Positions 63,890 through 64,000 of a DNA stretch of 64,000 nt are shown here, piece by piece (within the stretch, counting starts at the first letter, position 1; the number at the start of each line of letters is the position of its first letter). The notes under the pieces were generated by a model. It did not search any database, was not told the origin of the DNA, and saw nothing but the letters and a program-made list of their open reading frames with translations. Origin of the DNA: Gammaproteobacteria bacterium. Its GTDB lineage: Bacteria; Pseudomonadota; Gammaproteobacteria; QNFE01. The translations under genes were made by a program, and so were the position numbers. The stretch lies in contig QNFE01000007.1 of NCBI GenBank assembly GCA_003645455.1, forward strand, positions 1 through 64,000, read 5' to 3'.

Positions 63890-64000
63890 GGGGACGACTT
63901 GGTTTCGACATGAATTGCAAAACATAAAGTGTATGTCGAGGTGTTAATACTCGTAAAACTTAGCAAACTTATAGTTGCAAACGAAAACAACTACGCAATC
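63890..64000 (+). ncRNA. ssrA: tmRNA, 5' part (truncated by window edge)
   Basis: ggggacgacttggtttcgacatg...; tag-reading start atagttgcaaacgaaaacaactacgca (tag begins (A)NENNYA). Confidence 0.93.

Overview
AT-rich bacterial chromosome window, most likely gammaproteobacterial. Supporting gene neighbourhoods are aroB-damX-topA, rpmI-rplT-pheST-ihfA, hupB-tRNA(Val)-tRNA(Asp)-ppiD-hscBA, prpC/prpD and menF/menD/menCE. The housekeeping backbone is dense. It is interrupted by accessory patches at about 0-4.3, 11.4-16.3, 21.6-24.9, 41.4-46.5 and 49.4-49.8 kb. These patches hold toxin-antitoxin pairs, BspA-like (DUF285) surface proteins, an Ig-repeat metallophosphoesterase lipoprotein, a single-chain restriction-modification enzyme, decayed gene fragments and several families of short palindromic repeats. 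RNA genes: 4.5S SRP RNA, tRNA-Pro, tRNA-Asp, tRNA-Val and the 5' part of tmRNA. The most interesting signal is organisational: in two separate islands, cargo genes lie between diverged copies of gene-terminal fragments. At 11.4-16.3 kb these are a tgt 5' fragment and three 'beta-flower' gene tails. At 41.8-43.6 kb they are three copies of the RM gene's 3' end. Both islands are associated with palindromic repeats, and one such repeat sits in-frame inside the RM methyltransferase. Other notable points: a MITE family with 5-bp target duplications, a menC-menE fusion, a dispersed isc operon with a frameshifted ferredoxin, and a mobA with an in-frame stop. No database search was run; family calls rest on recognised motifs in the translated sequence.
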